Shown here piece after piece: positions 6,764 through 9,496 of a stretch of DNA of 9,496 nucleotides. This DNA comes from Chloroflexota bacterium (GTDB lineage Bacteria > Chloroflexota > Anaerolineae > Caldilineales > Caldilineaceae). Numbering within the stretch: the stretch's first letter is position 1; every line of letters begins with the position of its first letter. The position numbers were made by a program, and so were the translations under genes. The notes below the pieces were generated by a model. The model made no database searches. It was not told where the DNA came from and was given only the letters and a program-made list of their open reading frames with translations. Where the stretch lies: NCBI GenBank assembly GCA_003577005.1, contig QEUW01000310.1, forward strand, positions 1-9,496. The letters are read 5' to 3'.

Positions 6764-7939
6764 ATGAAGATCACCGGCGTCACCCTCTTCCGTGTGCATG
6801 GCCACTACGATGGCCCCGTCTTCCCACCCGGCGAACGCCAGGCGCGTGCGCTGGACCTTTATCCGGAATTCAACACCCCTGCCGGCGCCGGCTACCAGAG
6901 CGGGTCGGCGATCCAGGCGCTTTACGTCGAAATCAAGACCGACGAAGGCGTTGACGGCTGCTTTGGCCCCATCGAAGAATGGCAGGCATTTCACATTCAC
7001 CGGACCTTACGACCCTTTCTGACCGGTCGCGACCCACTGGCTGGCGAACTGCTCTACGACCAGATGATCCGCATGGATCGCCACGGTCGCAGCGGGCTCT
7101 TTATGACGGCGATCAGCGCGGTCGATTGTGCTCTGTGGGATCTGCGCGGCAAGGCCTGGGGCCAGCCTGTCTACCGGCTGCTTGGCGGCCCCACACGGGC
7201 GGAGGTGCCCGCCTATGCCAGCATGTTGGGTTTTGCTACCACGCCCGAGGCCGCCGCCGAAATGGCAACCGAGTACAAAGCTCAGGGCTATACTGCCCAG
7301 AAGTGGTTCTTCCGTTATGGGCCGGGCGACGGAAGTGTGGGTCTGGAGAAAAATCTTGCCATGGCCCAGGCCGTGCGCAGCGCCGTCGGCCCTCACTACC
7401 CGCTCATGTTCGACGCCTTCATGGGCTGGGATATGAGCTATGCCACCAAGATGGTGCGCGAACTCGCACAGCTTCACCCCACGTGGATGGAGGAGCCGGT
7501 GCCGCCCGAACGGGTGAGCGAACTGCGCAAACTCCGCAACGCTGCCGCCGTCCCGATCGCCACGGGCGAACACATCTACACCCGCTGGCAGACCAAGGAA
7601 CTCCTGGTCAACGAAGCGGTCGATGTGCTCCAGAATGACCCGGACTGGACGGGCGGGATCACGGAACAAGTCAAGATCTGCGCCCTAGCCTCGGCCTTTG
7701 AGGTGCCGGTGGTCGCACACGGCCACTCGCTGCTCCCTGCGCTCCATGTAGCCGGGGCCCAGTCGCCCGCCGCCGTTCCGTTTGTGGAATATCTCGTCCG
7801 CTATCAGGAGAGCAAACAGTTCTTCCACCAGCCCTTCTACCGCCCAGAAGCCGGTTCCGTCACCCTTCCTACCCTCCCCGGCCTGGGCCTGGTGCTCAAC
7901 GAAACAAAGGTCGAACGGCGCGAAGAAGTGGAATATTAG
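6764..7939 (+). CDS. Mandelate racemase/muconate lactonizing enzyme family protein, probable acid-sugar dehydratase
   Basis: Cytoplasmic Mg-dependent enolase-superfamily enzyme of 391 aa, the normal length. The N-terminal capping domain spans about residues 1-130 and the (beta/alpha)8 barrel follows. The barrel metal ligands are visible as Asp217 ('LMFDAFMGWD'), Glu243 ('WMEEP') and Glu269 ('TGEHIYT'). Lys180 lies in 'AQKWFFRYGPGDG', and a His319/Asp292 pair ('VVAHGHS', 'LQNDPDW') can act as acid/base. Within the superfamily the 'KWFFRYGP' segment, the TGEH motif and the His-Asp dyad resemble L-rhamnonate dehydratase and related sugar-acid dehydratases, which remove water to give 2-keto-3-deoxy acids. 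The substrate cannot be read from sequence. It stands alone, with its own promoter and no sugar transporter, aldolase or kinase beside it, and faces away from acnA. A racemase or an unknown activity remains possible. Confidence 0.85.
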   Translation: MKITGVTLFRVHGHYDGPVFPPGERQARALDLYPEFNTPAGAGYQSGSAIQALYVEIKTDEGVDGCFGPIEEWQAFHIHRTLRPFLTGRDPLAGELLYDQMIRMDRHGRSGLFMTAISAVDCALWDLRGKAWGQPVYRLLGGPTRAEVPAYASMLGFATTPEAAAEMATEYKAQGYTAQKWFFRYGPGDGSVGLEKNLAMAQAVRSAVGPHYPLMFDAFMGWDMSYATKMVRELAQLHPTWMEEPVPPERVSELRKLRNAAAVPIATGEHIYTRWQTKELLVNEAVDVLQNDPDWTGGITEQVKICALASAFEVPVVAHGHSLLPALHVAGAQSPAAVPFVEYLVRYQESKQFFHQPFYRPEAGSVTLPTLPGLGLVLNETKVERREEVEY

Positions 7940-7967
7940 GAACTCACCGTATGCAGGTACAGCAGGA

Positions 7968-8091
7968 ACCCAGAGGACACGGAGGACGCGGGGGACTACA
8001 GTGCGATGGCGTAGCCGCCGCCTGCGGCATCACGAAGTGGGCCGGGAACCCTCTGGGTGGCGCCATCAGGAGTTTCTCCGTGTGCTCCGTG
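7968..8091. repeat. Imperfect inverted-repeat element in a convergent gap (GAGGACACGGAGGA type)
   Basis: The 285-bp gap 7940-8224 holds no credible gene. ACCCAGAGG (7968-7976) is the exact reverse complement of CCTCTGGGT (8050-8058). CACGGAG (7978-7984) pairs with two copies of CTCCGTG (8076-8082 and 8085-8091). The 'CAGAGGACACGGAGGA' and 'TTTCTCCGTGTGCTCCGTGG' stretches have the low-complexity look of dispersed intergenic repeats seen in several bacterial genomes. Short frames across it (for example 7951-8151) are repeat translations. It may fold as a bidirectional end signal between the two convergent genes. Confidence 0.5.
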
Positions 8092-8150
8092 GCTTCTCGG
8101 CGCTCTCTGTGTTATGCTTTGCTATCGCTGTGTCTGCATAAGGTGAGTTA

Positions 8151-8219
8151 GGAATACGGAGTGCGAAATCGCGCCACGGAAGCCGCTGACATTCCGCATT
8201 CTGCGCTCCGCATTCCGCA
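8151..8219. repeat. ATTCCGC heptamer array with inverted arm
   Basis: Four heptamers run at 8191-8218: ATTCCGC, ATTCTGC, GCTCCGC, ATTCCGC, then ATTC. The segment 8198-8216 is the imperfect reverse complement of 8151-8169 (15 of 19 positions). The array ends just before the stop codon of the phosphatase gene on the other strand. Its unit differs from the repeat at 7968-8091. Confidence 0.6.
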
Positions 8220-8224
8220 TTCCC

Positions 8225-8884
8225 TTACCCCGTCACCAGCCCTGCGCCGGCGAGGTGTTCGATGCGGTTGTAGTAGTGGAGGCGCCAGACTTCGCGGCCG
8301 GGGTGTTCGACGTACTCGAAGTGGGTGACGCCCGTGTTGTTGGTCCACATTTCGCAACGGCGCCAGGGGCCCACATTGAAGACGTGGTCAAAGGCACAGT
8401 CGATGACGCCGCCGTGACAGACGACGAGAACATTTTCGCCCCGGTGGCGTTCGGCCAGCTCTTCGATAAAGAGGCCCACACGTACGCGGGTGTGCATGTA
8501 GGTTTCGCTTGTCTCGGCGTCGTGCATCGTCGGCGAGAAGGGGCGAGCCGTTGCCCAGATCGCATTGTACCGGCTGGGCGCCTCACCTTCGGGCCAGGCG
8601 GTGTGGTCGATGCGGTTGTTGCCGATTTCGCGGACACGGTCGTCAAATTGAATCATACGGCCATACACTTTAGCCAGCGGTTCAGCCGTCTGGCGCGCCC
8701 GGCGCATGGTGCTGGCATAGAGGCCGGCCACACCGGGCACGTGTTGGGGGAGCCAGGCGGACAGAGCTTCGGCCTGGCGTTCGCCCAGTTCGGTCAGCGG
8801 CTGGTCGAGGGTGGCGCCGCCGTTCCAATCCCAGTCGGCAAGGTTGACAAAGCTCTGTCCATGGCGGATCAGATACAAATGCAC
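8225..8884 (-). CDS. Histidine phosphatase superfamily protein (phosphoglycerate mutase-like)
   Basis: Cytoplasmic phosphatase or mutase of 219 aa using a phospho-histidine intermediate. The catalytic 'LIRHGQS' lies at residues 5-11 (Arg7, His8). The second phosphate-pocket Arg is about residue 62 in '[13 protein letters not shown]', the acid Glu86 is in 'RVREIGNN', and the second histidine is His157 in '[12 protein letters not shown]'. All four key positions are present. The start is a GTG at 8882-8884, because GGAG (8892-8895) lies 7 nt upstream and the RHG strand begins two residues later. A longer frame reaching 8950 would translate an octamer repeat. The substrate is unknown: members act on phosphoglycerate, cobalamin intermediates, sugar phosphates or other phosphoesters, and no neighbour narrows this. 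It follows the rhomboid gene on the same strand after a 110-bp repeat-bearing gap. Confidence 0.9.
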   Translation of the reverse strand: MHLYLIRHGQSFVNLADWDWNGGATLDQPLTELGERQAEALSAWLPQHVPGVAGLYASTMRRARQTAEPLAKVYGRMIQFDDRVREIGNNRIDHTAWPEGEAPSRYNAIWATARPFSPTMHDAETSETYMHTRVRVGLFIEELAERHRGENVLVVCHGGVIDCAFDHVFNVGPWRRCEMWTNNTGVTHFEYVEHPGREVWRLHYYNRIEHLAGAGLVTG

Positions 8885-8891
8885 AATCGAT

Positions 8892-8895
8892 CTCC
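8892..8895 (-). promoter_or_regulatory. Ribosome binding site for the GTG start of the histidine phosphatase
   Basis: AAGGAG on the minus strand (GGAG at 8892-8895), 7 nt before the GTG. It decides in favour of the GTG over the ATG at 8950. Confidence 0.7.
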
Positions 8896-8900
8896 TTTTG

Positions 8901-8969
8901 TAAGATGATAAGATGACAAGCTGACAAGATGACAGGATGATGGGTGGCAATTCATCTCGTCAGCTGTCA
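8901..8969. repeat. Octamer array with a strong inverted repeat upstream of the histidine phosphatase
   Basis: Five octamers run at 8901-8940: TAAGATGA, TAAGATGA, CAAGCTGA, CAAGATGA, CAGGATGA. The segment 8914-8932 is repeated in inverted form at 8952-8969, with 17 of 18 aligned positions identical and one single-base bulge. The loop is 19 nt. The stem is not followed by a U-tract on the minus strand, so it is not a standard terminator for the rhomboid gene. It could form in the leader of a read-through mRNA some 30 nt before the phosphatase GTG. Confidence 0.7.
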
Positions 8970-8994
8970 CAAGAATACAGATAACATCTTTTTT

Positions 8995-9496
8995 CTACAT
9001 CCTACGGGAATTGGGTGTTGGCGGCAAATTTCTGTAGGCTGCCAGCGCACCGCCAAGAAAACCAAAGAGGTGGCCAAGCCAGGAGACGCCGGGCTGCCAG
9101 GTGACCAGGCTCCACAACATGCCGCCATAGAAGAGCAGGGCCAGCGCCGCCAGCAAGACTGCCAGTGAACTACGCTCCATAAAGCCGCGCAGGAGCAGAT
9201 AACCCAGGTAGCCAAAGATGATGCCGCTCAACCCCAGGTGCAAGGTGCGCGGCGGGCCCAGCAGCCAGATCGCCACACCGCTGACCAGCATAGCAGAGAT
9301 CGTCACGCGCCAGAACTGGCGCAAACCCGACAGGCTGACAAGCCAGCCCAGCACCCAAAAAGGGATGCTATTGGCGATCAGATGGCCAAAACCGACGTGG
9401 AGCCACGGCGCAAAGAGGATATTACGCAGCCCAATCAGCGTGCGCGGGCGGATGCCATATTGGTCGAGCGGAAAGTGCCACAGCAGCCAGTCCGCC
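8995..9496 (-). CDS. Rhomboid family intramembrane serine protease (5' end outside window)
   Basis: Integral membrane protease that cuts transmembrane substrates with a Ser-His dyad. The frame is open from the window edge to the stop at 8995, giving 166 visible residues; a GTG at 9354 is internal, because rhomboid similarity continues upstream of it. In visible numbering 'LRNILFAPWLHVGFGHLIANSIPF' (23-46) is the typical 'P..H..f.HL..N' segment. The nucleophile is Ser90 in 'LGLSGIIFG' and the base is His142 in 'SWLGHLFGFLGG'. Hydrophobic segments at about 65-80, 86-103, 109-130 and 138-154 fit membrane helices, and a short basic tail ends the protein. Both catalytic residues are present, so it is probably active. 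The substrate is unknown. It reads toward the histidine phosphatase, but the 110-bp repeat gap makes an operon uncertain. Confidence 0.9.
   Translation of the reverse strand, partial: ADWLLWHFPLDQYGIRPRTLIGLRNILFAPWLHVGFGHLIANSIPFWVLGWLVSLSGLRQFWRVTISAMLVSGVAIWLLGPPRTLHLGLSGIIFGYLGYLLLRGFMERSSLAVLLAALALLFYGGMLWSLVTWQPGVSWLGHLFGFLGGALAAYRNLPPTPNSRRM

Noticed and set aside
7951..8151. Small plus-strand frames in the convergent gap (66 and 119 aa readings)
   Set aside because: Their sequence is the translation of the CTCCGTG-type repeat, with no ribosome site or family similarity.
8901..8940. Octamer array considered as a CRISPR or direct-repeat array
   Set aside because: The units are contiguous 8-mers with no spacers and there are no cas genes nearby.
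8885..8950. N-terminal extension of the histidine phosphatase to an ATG at 8950
   Set aside because: The added 22 residues are translated octamer repeat, while a GTG with GGAG 7 nt upstream sits two codons before the catalytic strand.

Overview
The window looks like an ordinary chromosomal segment of a moderately GC-rich bacterium. The gene set (RelA/SpoT-type ACT end, OmpR-type regulator, DUF29 pair, AcnA-type aconitase, M3 oligoendopeptidase, MR/MLE dehydratase, rhomboid) and gaps filled with short-unit palindromic repeats fit a Chloroflexota (Anaerolineae/Caldilineae-like) genome best. That placement is inference; no marker here proves it.

Layout. Positions 1-96 are the 3' end of a plus-strand (p)ppGpp synthetase/hydrolase-type gene. 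It converges on a minus-strand winged-helix response regulator (199-903) whose receiver domain has lost its phosphorylation aspartate and acidic pair. Between them lies a heptamer-based inverted repeat. Positions 1034-6535 form one minus-strand cluster, read acnA, DUF29 copy 1, DUF29 copy 2, pepF, with gaps of only 30-56 bp, so probably an operon from a promoter near 6573-6602. The response regulator follows it on the same strand but has its own good -10 box at 948-953.

Divergent from acnA, with 228 bp between them, is a single plus-strand MR/MLE-family acid-sugar dehydratase-like gene (6764-7939) with its own promoter and a strong Shine-Dalgarno sequence. It converges on a minus-strand histidine phosphatase (8225-8884, GTG start). 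Their 285 bp gap holds two different palindromic repeat types and no credible gene. Upstream of the phosphatase is a gap carrying five octamers and a strong inverted repeat, then a rhomboid intramembrane protease (8995 to the window end, 5' end missing).

The genes serve separate housekeeping roles: TCA cycle, peptide turnover, sugar-acid catabolism, stringent response and membrane proteolysis. I see no defence system, CRISPR array, transposase, prophage or biosynthetic cluster. The points most worth a second look are the degenerate receiver, the tandem DUF29 pair embedded between acnA and pepF, and the fact that three gaps each carry a different short-unit repeat folded into an inverted repeat.
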